Positions 40,858 to 52,084 are shown, counted from the stretch's first letter. The stretch: 64,000 nucleotides of DNA from Macrobrachium rosenbergii (GCF_040412425.1 NC_089741.1:36996027-37060026); one strand, 5' to 3'. Made by a program: numbers and translations. Notes: generated by a model not told the origin, from the sequence alone.

Positions 40858-41027
40858 CTTTGCCATCTCCTGCCTGAGTGGAACTGGGCGTCGGTGGAAA
40901 GACGATGAGTCTCCTGGCCTGGTCCCTCCACCTGATCTGCTCCTTGCACACGATGGCCTGCATCAGAGCGTCGAAGCCTCCTTCAGAGAGAGTCAAGGTT
41001 CCCAGAGATCTTGGCTTCCACTTTCTT
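40858..41027 (-). CDS. Integrin beta exon: ISGNLDxxEGGFDA segment of the beta-I domain
   Basis: After acceptor CTTCTGCAG the exon reads KVEAKISGNLDS, then after one indel SEGGFDALMQAIVC and WRDQARRLIVF, then TDAQFH and GDGK. These match the conserved integrin blocks SGNLDxPEGGFDA(I/L)MQ, WR..(S/T)R.L(V/I)F.TDA.FH and GDGKL. The aspartate/glutamate residues of the metal-binding loops are visible. Indels sit before SEGG, before the TDA block and before GDGK. The donor is AAAG|GTAAGG, immediately followed on the minus strand by a CT/GA microsatellite. Confidence 0.88.
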
Positions 41028-41137
41028 CTGCAGAAGGAAAAGAAGCAAGGTCTTCAGAATGGGACGTAAGGAGTTAAAAAGACAAATGACTGATACTAAA
41101 TAAACAATACAGCTAGCTAATATGGCCTACTACTCAC

Positions 41138-41220
41138 GGCAAAGAGGGATCATCTGTGCCCAGGGCAGGTCGTTCTGAAATGAGTAGGCCTTTGCACACC
41201 CAGAGCAGGGATTGTCGATC
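41138..41220 (-). CDS. Integrin beta exon: specificity-loop segment of the beta-I domain
   Basis: An 83-bp exon after acceptor TACTCCGTCAG. Its first base completes the lysine codon split from the previous exon. It reads IDNPCSGCAKAYSFQNDLP, matching the NPC...C...F/YSF..VL block of integrin beta-I domains, which forms the ligand specificity loop. No frameshift is seen. The donor is TTTGCC|GTGAGT. Confidence 0.8.
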
Positions 41221-41446
41221 CTGACGGAGTAATACACGGGGGAAAAAAGGAAATTCGGTCAGTTTTCTGAATAGCAATAGCAAGTGCAATGAGAATCTGA
41301 CTGATTCATTCCAGCAAATGTAACACTTCATTTCTCCTTTACTACGCAGATGTTATCTCTCTCCTCTCTCTCTCCTCTCTGTTAAAAGAAAGCTATTGTC
41401 TTGTGTAAGGACATGTTGTCAGTGAAATCTATAGTCATAAACAGGA

Positions 41447-41522
41447 CTTGTACTCGGGACCTACAGAGTGAGGGTCACCCAGAGATCCCACTAGGCTATC
41501 TGTTTAGCCTGGAGCCCAATTC

Positions 41523-41586
<64 letters not shown>

Positions 41587-41759
41587 ATACTTATTACGAT
41601 GTGTGTCAACGAAGGGCATGGGGTGGGGCTTGAACTAGGACCTACGGAGTGATTGCCACCAATAACCCCACCAGGCTATCTACCTGGACTGAACCCAATT
41701 TGCACCCTCTCTCTCTCTCCCAAACGTACTTATTAGGATGCGTATCCACGAAGGGCATC
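41447..41759. repeat. Tandem duplication covering an exon's last codons and donor
   Basis: Copy 1 (41447-41620) and copy 2 (41629-41759) share GGACCTACRGAGTGA, AGGCTATCT, GCCCAATT/ACCCAATT, a CT array, then AAC(A/G)TACTTATTA and CGAAGGGCAT. In copy 2 the last block is the real exon end (minus strand MPFVDTHPNK with AA|GTACGT). In copy 1 it reads MPFVDTHRNK with AA|GTATGT. The shared middle also has tRNA-like words on the minus strand (TAGTTCAAGCCCC), so a SINE may be involved. Confidence 0.8.
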
Positions 41760-41948
41760 AGGACTTTGTCCACGAATGGAGCAGAAGCCGATGGTGTAGA
41801 AGTCGGTGGAGTTCCTGCAGGGGTGGCTGTGAGCTGCCCTCCGAGGCTGGCTAACTGCTCTTGTCGTCCAACATGGGAGTGAGAGGTCCATCAGGTAGTA
41901 GAGGTCGATGGGGGTAATTGCAGGTTTGTCTGTACGTCAGGCTGAGGT
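41730..41948 (-). CDS. Integrin beta exon: MIDAS segment of the beta-I domain
   Basis: The segment reads PIDLYYLMDLS, the signature of integrin beta chains. It is followed, one indel later, by SMLDDK and QLASLGGQL, so the DxSxS metal-ion site and the adjacent DD residues are recognisable. Further on come NSTDFYTIGFCS and FVDKVLMPFVDTHPNK. At least three small frameshifts separate these blocks. The donor is AA|GTACGT at 41729-41724, and the split codon is completed correctly by the next exon (K-IDNPC). The 5' boundary is uncertain: LTYRQTCNYP just before the MIDAS block looks coding, and the acceptor could be near 41949 or 41989. The last 30 or so bases are duplicated downstream (see the repeat at 41447-41759). 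Confidence 0.85.
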
Positions 41949-41999
41949 CTCGAGACCCCCGTTGCGGGAGAGAAGGAGGAACGAGGTAACTGATTAACA

Positions 42000-42019
42000 G
42001 AAGACTGATAATATTTATC

Positions 42020-42051
<32 letters not shown>

Positions 42052-42384
42052 GACCAGATGACTGATTAATAGGAGACTGAGATATGTTCTGGAGAGAGAG
42101 AGAGAGAGTTAGAGTATATCTTAGTTTAACCAGACCACTGAGCTGATTAACATCTCTCCTAGGGCTGGCCCGAAGGATTAGGATTTATTTTTACGTGGCT
42201 AAGAACCAATTGGTTACCTAGCAACGGGACCTACAGCATCGTGAATCGAACCGCATTATAGCGAGAAATGAATTTCTATCACCAGAAGCAAATTCCTCTT
42301 GTTCTTCACTGGCCGGTCGGAGATTCGAACTCGCGACCAGCGGGTGGTAGCTGAGAACGGAACCCGCTCACCCAGCTTAGGAAC

Positions 42385-42425
<41 letters not shown>

Positions 42426-42462
42426 GACCAGATGACTGATTAATAGGAGACTGAGATATGTT

Positions 42463-42500
<38 letters not shown>
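42000..42500. repeat. SINE C copy flanked by duplicated GA-rich segments
   Basis: A segment GGAGGACCAGATGACTGATT, AATAGGAGACTGAGATATGT and TCTG plus (GA)n occurs at about 42048-42107 and again at 42421-42500, with a weaker version at 41985. Between them lies SINE C (42108-42386, minus strand) with a clear B-box GAGTTCGAATCTC and an A-box-like GCTGGGTGAGCGG near its head. Confidence 0.8.
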
Positions 42501-42505
<5 letters not shown>

Positions 42506-42522
42506 GCTCTGGCTTGACTTAC

Positions 42523-42606
42523 CTTTGCGGAAGCGTCATCTTGACATGCTGCCGGTTTGATCTGGACAATGGGTTCCCTGTTTTTTCTGCGAGTCTCTGG
42601 CGGACT
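42523..42606 (-). CDS. Integrin beta exon: N-terminal strand of the hybrid domain
   Basis: Acceptor CTTTTCCAG and donor AAAG|GTAAGT frame an 84-bp exon. It reads VQIKP in one frame and QHVKMTL in another, matching the conserved segment just before the beta-I domain in which integrins read like QxVxLxLRPG. A one-base indel separates the two parts. The donor is a near-perfect consensus. Confidence 0.65.
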
Positions 42607-42746
42607 CTGGAAAAGGAGAGAGAGAAAAAAAAGAATATTATAGCACTAGTGAATGTAAGTTGCAACAAACGTAAAATATCCATCACATCACACTCATTAT
42701 GACTGGATTTCGAGATGAGGTTATGAGCCCCATCCCCTAGCCTACC

Positions 42747-42878
42747 GGACAAAATCTTCGTCTCTGACAATGTTGTAAGCTGTTCTCCGGTTCTCCCACA
42801 GCGCCGCTTTCGCATTGGGAAGTCTTCGGGTCGCCGATTCTCAGGCAGTGCGTGGTGCGTTCTTGTACGCCTATGCCC
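42747..42878 (-). CDS. Candidate second PSI-domain exon of the integrin
   Basis: A minus-strand segment sits between a good acceptor (CTGTCTTCCACCAG) and a possible donor (GTAGGC). It lies where the rest of the PSI domain must be encoded. One frame gives several cysteines (THCLRIGDPKTSQCE), another gives AYNIVRDEDFV, so at least one indel would be needed. I do not see an unambiguous PSI signature; the call rests mainly on position and splice sites. Confidence 0.35.
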
Positions 42879-43634
42879 TGGTGGAAGACAGAAGAAGACG
42901 TATAATTATATTTTACGTAGAGGGCGCAAGCCAGTTATAACTGTAAAGTCAATTCTAAATTAATTACTGATGGGATTCAATACTTAGGAGTGAATGACAC
43001 GACAATTGCGATACCGTAGGCTGATAGCGTAAGCTCGATATCACTGCCCTATCAGAGGTGCATTATGGGTAACATGAAAACATCGTTCGACGTCAGTCAT
43101 TTTTTCTTAATAAAATGTTATGACCAATAAAGTCTTGAGAAATTACTTTTTTAATGTATCATGTTTCTTCTTCTTCTTCCATATTCCAGGTCATCCAGCT
43201 GGTTCCAAGATACTGGAAATACTAAATCAGTGTTCTGTTATCACCAGTTATCAGATCTGAAGCCGCGTATTCTGAAAAGAACCTCAAGTTTGGAGAAAAA
43301 GTCTCCTAAATCGAAATCCATTGAGATACTTACCATGGGATACTCGTCCTACATTACAGTTCGGATCTTGAAAAGAATAACTACCCAAAACTCAAAGGAT
43401 CGCATGCAACTTAGTACGTAAGAAATAAAGACTTATTTTTAAACTTGAAGCACTAAATGTACCCTCAAACTTACCAACAAAGACACACATCTCAGTAGCG
43501 AAGAATTACTTTAAACTTAGAAACAAAGATTCTGCTTCGAGTTTGAACACCATACAGCCTGGTACCTAAAAACAAATACATGCCTTAGACTTACAACCTA
43601 ACACTTGCCTTAGTCTTAAGAACAAGGCACATAC

Positions 43635-43762
43635 CTGAATTTTGAGCACAAATTGCATCCCGGCACTTGAATGCAAGCTTTGCAATTGATCTGGAATTCA
43701 CACTGATCCTGAGCTATGGCGAATGCAAAGAGCAGGAACAACAATGCCGCAAAGGCTCTCAT
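43635..43762 (-). CDS. Integrin beta exon: signal peptide and start of PSI domain
   Basis: The start ATG reads at 43762-43760 on the minus strand. The first residues (MRAFAALLFLLFAFAIAQ) form a classic signal peptide with a hydrophobic core and an A-I-A cleavage site. The mature part begins DQCEF and carries five cysteines spaced as in an integrin PSI domain (C-x5-C-x2-C-x6-C-x2-C, including CKACIQVPGCNLC). The exon stays open with no frameshift and ends TTCAG|GTATGT, a good donor. It ends two bases into a codon. A likely acceptor (CTTCTAG) at about 43869-43875 suggests that the 5' UTR starts in a separate upstream exon. This ATG is preferred because nothing upstream in frame looks coding and the signal peptide starts right at it. 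Confidence 0.85.
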
Positions 43763-43868
43763 TGTTGAGGTGATCTTGATGAAGTGTGTAAAAAGAGTGG
43801 TGTGAACTCTCGGGACTCATAACCAACTGCGACGATCCCTTCACCGGCCGTCTAGAGCGTTTAGTAAC
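43763..43868 (-). promoter_or_regulatory. Probable 5' UTR part of the first coding exon
   Basis: Minus-strand sequence between a candidate acceptor (CTTCTAG then GTTACTAA) and the start codon. It has no conserved coding content. If the acceptor is used, the transcript begins in an upstream non-coding exon. The exact boundary is inferred. Confidence 0.4.
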
Positions 43869-45606
43869 CTAGAAGTTGGATGGTGATAAATGAGAAAAAG
43901 TTAGAATTATGCTAGGAATATTAATTGCTCGGAATGTAGAGCATCAGTAAGTTCATGATGAAATTAAAATTGCGTTGATGAAATTATCTTTCGGAAAGTA
44001 AAACATTTCACAAGTTGATTAGTAAGTTTAATAATAAAATTACAATAGCGTTGATGAAAATCTTCTTTAGAAATGTACCACTTTTTCACGAGGTAATGAT
44101 AAAATATCACCTTTTCCACTGCAGGTTACCCTTATAGTTAAGACGCGAGTTTGACGTTTCTGAAATTATATAACTTGATCTAACGTATCCGTAACCTCAT
44201 AAAACGGCCATTCAAATTTTCATTAACAGTCTTTCCTTAATGATTTTAATCGCTGTCCAGTGAAGCAGTAAACCAACGCTTTATCCACTTAGCTAACCAA
44301 ATATGCTATGCTTTCGAAGGTGCACACATACACACATGAACAGCAATGCACATACGGATACATACAGTAGCAGCAGCTAATTACTGATGATCATTTCTGA
44401 TTCCATCTATTGGCCATATACTTAAATCTATACGTACGTCATAGATCTGAATCTAAAGACATCTTTCGATCTATATATTCGTGCAAGATCTATACACACA
44501 CGCACACACCCAAGAGCTGTATATAAGATTAGATTATGTGTACACCACGGTCTAAACAGCCAAATGAATGCGCTTATCGCGTACCTTTTGTCTTTTCTGC
44601 TAGAGTGCCCTAATCGAGATATTTTCAAAATCAGTTATCTGACATTCCGTCACATACATATCGCTGACAAAGAAAGCTGTCAGTTTACTTGTGACGATTA
44701 ATGCCCAAAGAGCTTTTTATCTTGGATAATTTTTATCATGAGCGAATCGATATTCAAACCTTGCCATGCGCGTTAAATCCCCTTGACCAATGGAGGAAAA
44801 AATGTTACAAGGAGTCGTTCAGTCTGCACTCCGTTTCATATTTACGTTTCTTATTTCTCGACTGGCTTTGTTCTATCATCAATCAATCTGTGGGATTAAT
44901 GGTTATTCTATTTTGCCAGTGATAATAGGTGAAATTTGTAGCTGAGTGTTTATTTTAAATAAACAACGCAATGAACTGTCCCCAATTCATAGTTTGTAAT
45001 TAGCGCTAATGAATCACAACGTCTAGACCAAAGCTAGGCCCACATAAATGGTATATACAGCCACTACTGCTAAAGCATACCGAGACATTCATTGCTAAAA
45101 GTGTTCAGCAAACAAACCATTTAAAATACTCACGATCGATATCTTCGCTCACAAAACACCCAAAAATATTCAGCTGTTATTTGCCAACATAATAAGACAC
45201 AGCTGGTATTGATTCTTGATGATAATGAAGATGATAAACGAGTATATCCAAGTGTTTCACAATATCGTCATGAGTGGTGGGATAATCCCAACAACACCGG
45301 AAACGGATGACGTTAGAGCATGGGTAAAGTCACACACACAAAGGGCATTGCGTGGACATATCCTGTTGCCTGATTGTTTAATTGAAAGACAGAACTATAT
45401 TCAGTGTGTATCACCTTTAAAGGAAAGCCTTTAAATATTATAAAGATTACTATTACAGTAGAGTATTACTGTTGTTGAAAAATTGAGCAAGGTGAAGTTG
45501 AAGAAGTTAGGCAGACAAGTAGATGACAGAGCAAGCCTAAGTTTCAAAAATCCTCAGGATGTAAAACTTGCTCCACAAAATATTAAGGTCATTCTGGGTG
45601 ACCTAG

Positions 45607-45726
<120 letters not shown>

Positions 45727-46231
45727 ACTGTTGACCAACGCGCCATTTGAATGGACACCACGATAAATTAGTAATGTCAAGTAACCTGAACAACTATTAG
45801 GCAACACCTAATTCCTGAATGATATTTAGACTGGCTTCTCCAGTTGGTGTGGCCAGTTAACAAGAAACTCGGAATTAGCGTAACCCTTTGCTGTAATTAA
45901 GATTAAACACCCTTATAACTCATTGTGTTCAGTAACAGTCAAAGAGTTATTCAGTGTAGGCCTGAAGTACTTCGCGTGATCTCTGACATTAGGCCAATAA
46001 ATTTTTTTCGCATGGATTTTGAAGTTGTTCCTCTCTCATGCTATTAGAAATTTAAGAGTGGTTGGAGGCTTCCTGTTTATCTGAGCATACTACTATTAAT
46101 GTTTCAGATTCAGAAAGTTCGTTGTATTGACAGAATGTAGTGCTGAGCTTTAGTTTTATTTTGAGTTTCACCTGTGAGGCTAGAATATCGGGGTACCCAT
46201 ATATATATACATACATACAATATATACACGA

Positions 46232-46294
<63 letters not shown>

Positions 46295-46999
46295 CTCATG
46301 TTCTGATTATTTTGAAAGAGTTCCTTCTGTGTTGCTCTATATTTCACAATCACATATTCTTAAATTTCTTTATTTTATCTAATGTTAGATTATCTTTTTG
46401 TTTTACAACTGGCGCCATAACACAGCAGTTGCCACGCCAGTTGGATCGAATCAAATCAGTTAGTCTCATTCCATCCGGTGGAAGACTCTGCTTGTCCCAT
46501 AGACCGAGTGTTCATGTTATTGACAACAATTTAACATCATCACCATATTGCTGCCATCAATCAGTATTAATATGACAATGAACGGTTAGGCTAAAGATGA
46601 AAAACACTGCGTAACATAATTATTTGGAAAAATTTTATTGCAATCGAGACGTTTTCGCTTCAACCTTAAACTGCGTCCTATCGAAACAGGATGCGTCTGA
46701 TAAGCGCTCAGCGTTCAGAGCGACTAGTCTCGTAACATTGAAAATGTATTCTGAGGCTCAGTATATCTATATGAATAAATGAATAAATCAAAGCCTTTAA
46801 ACTTGTATGGAACAAAAACGAACGATTAAATGACTGTGGAAAATGAGATAAAACGAGGGAACTTCTCGGCGTATTCGGTCATTTGAAATATTAGTCTTAA
46901 TGAAAATACACTTTCAGGTCTTGGGAATTTGAGATGGAAATGAAATTAATGGTCTGATTTCATTTGGCTTAAGGAAATTTTGGCAGTAAAACCAAGCAT

Positions 47000-47425
47000 C
47001 AGAAGCACTTTCGGCCATTCAGCGCTTAAGACAGTTAGAAAAACAGTTAATAAAAGACAAGAAAAGTATGAGGTAAAACTTGAACGCACCTATAGGGGCC
47101 GAAGGACGCTGTTAACCACAGTACACCTGAGGTGCACTGACTGGTGATCGACATATACGGAAAAATGGCCGAATGGTCTACGGTCCTTCGAATACAATAC
47201 GGAATGGAATGGAACATAACATTCAGGCCAAAATCCCAAGCACTGGGACCTACGAGGTCATTCAGCGACACAATTGTTAGAGGAGGTGGAAAGTAACATG
47301 GAACAATGAGGAATAAAGAGGAGTTAAAGGGGTTGCAGCTAGCCGAAGGACGCTGCAAAGAACCTTAAACAATGCCTACAGTGCACCGGATGAGGTGCTG
47401 ACAGCACTATCCCCTACTGGGAGTT
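47000..47425 (+). repeat. Dispersed repeat A, one copy plus a partial copy
   Basis: A partial copy (about 47000-47150, GGGGCCGAAGGACGCTG and GAGGTGCACTGAC) precedes a fuller copy (47195-47425, GGAATGGAATGGAACATAAC and GGACCTACGAGGTCATTCAG). Confidence 0.8.
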
Positions 47426-47769
47426 AATCCAAGATGTAAAATACACGATGCCTCAGATCGACGTTGTAGTCGTACCATATTTGACGATGAATAATGTGAA
47501 TTAAAATAATGCGTATTTGCAATGAATAACCTCGGAAGAAATGAAACACTTAAATGGTAGGCCTACTTTTGTATCAAAGTAAAGCGGAAATCTCCCGAAT
47601 ATTATTCATCTATCACTTTAGTCGTAATCATTTACAAAAAGGCTACGTGTATAATAATAATAATCTTCTTCTTCTTTTTTTCTTTTTAACGCTTTTATTC
47701 CCATTTTTGCTGGGTGTAAGCACGATGACCTCTTTTGAAGGACTTTTGATTTGGCTTGGGGTAGACCTG

Positions 47770-47815
<46 letters not shown>

Positions 47816-48055
47816 CAAATGAAAATTGAATCCCCGAAGCAGAAAAAATACCAATTCGGTGCTTTTGAAAATAAACTGAGTCTTAAAAATATTGGTCAGC
47901 GACGCTCGCAGCACTGAATAGAATGCATACGCAACGAGGCAGAAGCCAAACGAAAATACAGGCAGATAATTCAACTTAAAATCAAAGAAAATCTACATTC
48001 AAATGCTCACGAAATCCTGAGTTTAGAAACAATAAATAAAACTATTCAAAATACT

Positions 48056-48096
48056 GTATATATATTATATTTTATATATATATATGTGTGTGTGTG

Positions 48097-48178
<82 letters not shown>
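48056..48178. repeat. (TA)n/(TG)n microsatellite
   Basis: About 120 bp of TA with a TG insert. Confidence 0.95.
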
Positions 48179-48182
<4 letters not shown>

Positions 48183-48339
48183 ACTGACAAAAAGCTATCG
48201 TTGAAAAGACTATAGATGTTACTATTCACAACCATTAGATTAACAAATTACAAAAAAACGTTGTGTTAAATTCACGAAATGCTAAAAAAAGAAACCACGG
48301 TACTAAATATTGAAATAACACACAAAAAAATACTCACGC

Positions 48340-48560
48340 GGATCTTTTAGAAACAAAATATTAGGGACGAGTTTTATAATCCATCGCACAAGAAAGGCGT
48401 CGTCGCGTCGTCTCACCGAGTGAGGAAACCCGCACTCACTGCTTCTACCGAGGTCTCCCGAAAAAAAAAAGGAGTCGTTTTTAAAGAACGATAAGATAAT
48501 TTGGGAGCGGTTTCCGGCCGGCGGTGGTAGTAGGCTGCTATTCCTCGAAAACTTCTAAGT
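48340..48560 (-). promoter_or_regulatory. Candidate 5' region or first non-coding exon of the integrin gene
   Basis: A GC-richer block upstream of the gene on its coding strand, in otherwise AT-rich DNA. It contains a TATAAAA at about 48372-48378 and three donor-like sites, the last being CGC|GTGAGT near 48339. It is the most promoter-like stretch between the first coding exon and the assembly gap. No transcript evidence is available from sequence alone. Confidence 0.3.
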
Positions 48561-48892
48561 ATAATGTAGCACGGCTTCCAAAGGCATTGAAATTCAAAGC
48601 CGAGTGATTCAGAATTACGTTAAATAAATTCTCGCTGACTAACAGTTTTAGAATCTGGTTATTAATTCACAGACACACTGTGCGCGGCATATTTTAGTCT
48701 TTGAACACTTCTGACCATTATTGTTCTTCACGAAGAGGAAATCTGTAGTGCATACCTTGTTAACAAGGTATGCACCTATAAAAAACAATCGAGAGTAAAA
48801 CACAAGCTATTTATACATACATACATACATACATATATACACGTATGTACAGTATGTGTAATTTTCCTTAAATCCTAGGCGTGGCTCAAATC

Positions 48893-49392
48893 NNNNNNNN
48901 NNNNNNNNNNNNNNNNNNNNNNNNNNNNNNNNNNNNNNNNNNNNNNNNNNNNNNNNNNNNNNNNNNNNNNNNNNNNNNNNNNNNNNNNNNNNNNNNNNNN
49001 NNNNNNNNNNNNNNNNNNNNNNNNNNNNNNNNNNNNNNNNNNNNNNNNNNNNNNNNNNNNNNNNNNNNNNNNNNNNNNNNNNNNNNNNNNNNNNNNNNNN
49101 NNNNNNNNNNNNNNNNNNNNNNNNNNNNNNNNNNNNNNNNNNNNNNNNNNNNNNNNNNNNNNNNNNNNNNNNNNNNNNNNNNNNNNNNNNNNNNNNNNNN
49201 NNNNNNNNNNNNNNNNNNNNNNNNNNNNNNNNNNNNNNNNNNNNNNNNNNNNNNNNNNNNNNNNNNNNNNNNNNNNNNNNNNNNNNNNNNNNNNNNNNNN
49301 NNNNNNNNNNNNNNNNNNNNNNNNNNNNNNNNNNNNNNNNNNNNNNNNNNNNNNNNNNNNNNNNNNNNNNNNNNNNNNNNNNNNNNNNNNNN
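48893..49392. other. Assembly gap (500 N)
   Basis: Exactly 500 consecutive N bases. The round number suggests a scaffolding gap of nominal rather than measured size, so sequence on either side may not be truly 500 bp apart. Confidence 0.99.
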
Positions 49393-49584
49393 CGATTCTT
49401 TGTCATCGCTCTGTTTCCCAGAGGTATTCCGTAATTATTTCAGTCAAATCTTCCTTTTCCCGTCTCTCTTGACTCTCTTCTTTCTCACTGTTATCATTCT
49501 CGCCTCTCGGGAGTCGCATGTCTCCGAACTGCTCGCGTGTGCGCATGCGCGTGTTGAGACGGGGCGTGTCGGTGCGCTTGGAGT

Positions 49585-49648
<64 letters not shown>

Positions 49649-49684
49649 GCATACATTATATAAATATATATATATATATATATA

Positions 49685-49763
<79 letters not shown>

Positions 49764-50842
49764 GTTGCGTCCTTTACTCACATCCGTGGTAGATATTTTG
49801 TAAACTTGCAAAGCTGAACTCTCTCCATTGTATGAGCATCAACTTCACTAACTTCAGAATACCCAGATGGGATATGTTTGCTCTATAAAAGTACTATTTC
49901 TGTGACAACATCATTGATTTGGTCTGCCATACGGGGAGCCCTATGAAGTATCTATTGGTAAAGCTTTGTAAACCTATTTCTACAAAAAGATAATAATTTG
50001 GTATACTTATGAAGTGTTTGGGAAATTCCTGGGAACATTTTTTATATTTTTTTACAATAATAATCGTGGTCCCTGTGGAATGCTATCTGAAGATTTACAG
50101 CTCAAAAAAAGGTTCTCGTATGCGGGTCACTAAAGATTTTATCTTTGGATAGCCACTCTGTCGTAGTATTTACAACCCCCTCAGGAAAAGCTGAAAGTAT
50201 ATATGTGCGTTATAGCCTTTAATGTTTTACCATACTCTTCAAAAAGTCTTTATATAATACTTGTAACATTTAGATCTTGATTTAAGGTACATTTACGCCT
50301 GAAGGTACACTTACGCCAGCTGAAAAAAGTTATACAACCTAAAACATTCCAGTATACCGCCATAAAAAATCAATATAAATTGACGGATGTTGTTGATAGA
50401 TCTCTGGAAATTCATTTTGAGGTTCTGGACAGTTATTGCCAGTGTGGAAGACTGGAATTTGGAAAGGTTATGAAGTGACGTGTTGTTCCAGGGACAGTTT
50501 TATTACTCGCTTGTGTTTTGTGGACTTTTCTGAATTTTTGCTTGTGCCTTCGTGTCCTGTAATGAGAGTAAGAGAGTCTCTCTCTCTCTCTCTCTCTCTC
50601 TCTGGTTATCTCTCTGCTTATCTCTCTCTGCTTGTGTAGAAGAAGAATTAGTTTTTGTGTAACGAATCTGTAGGTGAAATCACTTTGCGGATATTTTTTG
50701 TGGTAATTGGTAATAATAATAATAATAATATTTTTATTATTAGTATTATTATTATTAATGATATCGTTTTGAGAAGTATTACTTTGAGATATCAGTGGCT
50801 ATTCAAAATATGAGGTCTGTGCTGTTACTAAAATGAAATACC

Positions 50843-50894
<52 letters not shown>

Positions 50895-50994
50895 CTGTCT
50901 TGAACGTTGCATGCCCTTTAAATGACCGTGAAGATAGAAAAGGATTTCTTCGGTTAACTGTAATGGACTGTTATACAAATGCCTGGCCGGCTGG

Positions 50995-51027
<33 letters not shown>

Positions 51028-51099
51028 TGTTTTTTTACACTCAAATTCAAACGAGGACGAAAAAGTTTACTGTAATGCCGATTTAGTGACAAGTACACA

Positions 51100-51136
<37 letters not shown>

Positions 51137-51300
51137 TAACTGTATAAGATATTTATCTCCATACATACATATGTACAAACATACACATAATATATATACA
51201 TACATGCATACATCCATTCTGTATCGGGGCTTTTTATCTGTAAATTAAATGATAAATTGAATATACACACGTGTCTGGACTTTTTTTTTAAATCTGTATA
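49393..51300. other. Gene-poor segment after the gap
   Basis: Holds a perfect NRF-1-type palindrome (49540-49551), CT arrays at 49586-49645, 50577-50602, 50995-51021 and 51102-51133, TA at 49662-49760, GA at 50847-50891, and a short AAT run. No domain-bearing open frame. Confidence 0.5.
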
Positions 51301-51309
51301 TTAAGTAAT

Positions 51310-51490
51310 AGCTGCAACCCTTTCGTTCCTTTTACTGTACCTCCATTCATATTCTGTTTCTTCCATCTTGCTTTCCACCCTCTCCTAACAAGACACCTTT
51401 CAAACCGTACTGTCAGTTCCCATTTCAGCGCAGAATGACCTCATAGGTCCCAGCGCTTGGTCTTGGCCTTAATTCTATATTATGTTCTAT
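51310..51490 (-). repeat. Dispersed repeat A, copy
   Basis: GCTGCAACCCTTTCGTTCC, CAGAATGACCTCATAGGTCC and CAGCGCTTGGTCTTGGCC, inverse orientation. Confidence 0.85.
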
Positions 51491-51509
51491 TTTGTCAACG
51501 ATACAAAAA

Positions 51510-51570
<61 letters not shown>

Positions 51571-52084
51571 ACCCTGGCGGCCGGGCTGTTTCTGCCACGG
51601 CATTCAGGGGCAGTTATATTGACCTGATAGGTGGGGTTCCCAGGAAGAGCAGATGGTTCTTGTCGCCGATTGGCTCCTGCCGCTGATCTGTCGAGTTCCC
51701 GGAGTGCGCTGTTGTTGCCTATTTGCCACCTGCCCTTCACTCCCGGATGCACCTGCCTACCTGCTGAAGGTCGGCGCATACTGCCGCTGCTGCTTCTGCT
51801 TCTACTGCCGTGTCTACTGCTGTCTACTTGAGCTCATTCTCAGGCCGGAAGGACAATTTTACCGCGGCGTTTTCATGTTTAGTTTTGGGGTTGATGGTCA
51901 TTTGTTTTGGTTCGTGGTTTCGTGGTGGATCTGACCCGCGTGACTATTATAGTTTCTGTATTGCCGGATCTTTTTGCAAACCAACAAACTAACTGCATAG
52001 AAGCAGCACCAGTTTCCCAAGTATAAAACCGTATGAATAAGGAGGGAAAACACCACAGATCTATCACAGAAATGGTAAAAAAAA

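Larger units (their letters stand above)
24947..43762 (-). other. Integrin beta subunit locus (multi-exon, frameshifted in most exons)
   Basis: Integrin beta chains pair with alpha chains at the cell surface and link extracellular matrix to the cytoskeleton. On the minus strand, 14 supported and 2 weaker exon segments occur in the family's domain order: signal peptide and PSI, hybrid, beta-I (MIDAS), hybrid, four I-EGF modules, beta-tail, transmembrane helix and a membrane-proximal HDRRE-like cytoplasmic motif. Nearly all segments are bounded by GTRAG-type donors and pyrimidine-AG acceptors, and exon phases agree wherever no indel intervenes (for example PAPIM|AIVFG and HPNK|IDNPC). Most exons hold small indels; the first coding exon, 41138-41220 and 38047-38205 are clean. 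The final exon with the NPxY motifs is missing. Either the assembly is unpolished or the copy is a recent pseudogene; intact splice sites and residue-level conservation favour the former. Closest named relatives in the family are fly myospheroid (beta-PS) and vertebrate beta-1, judged from memory of their motifs. Confidence 0.9.

Noticed and set aside
42108..42386. Possible true tRNA gene because of B-box-like GAGTTCGAATCTC
   Set aside because: No cloverleaf could be drawn and the same body recurs at three other places; it is a tRNA-derived SINE.
48881..49663. Long frames spanning the N gap
   Set aside because: They are created by the run of N bases.
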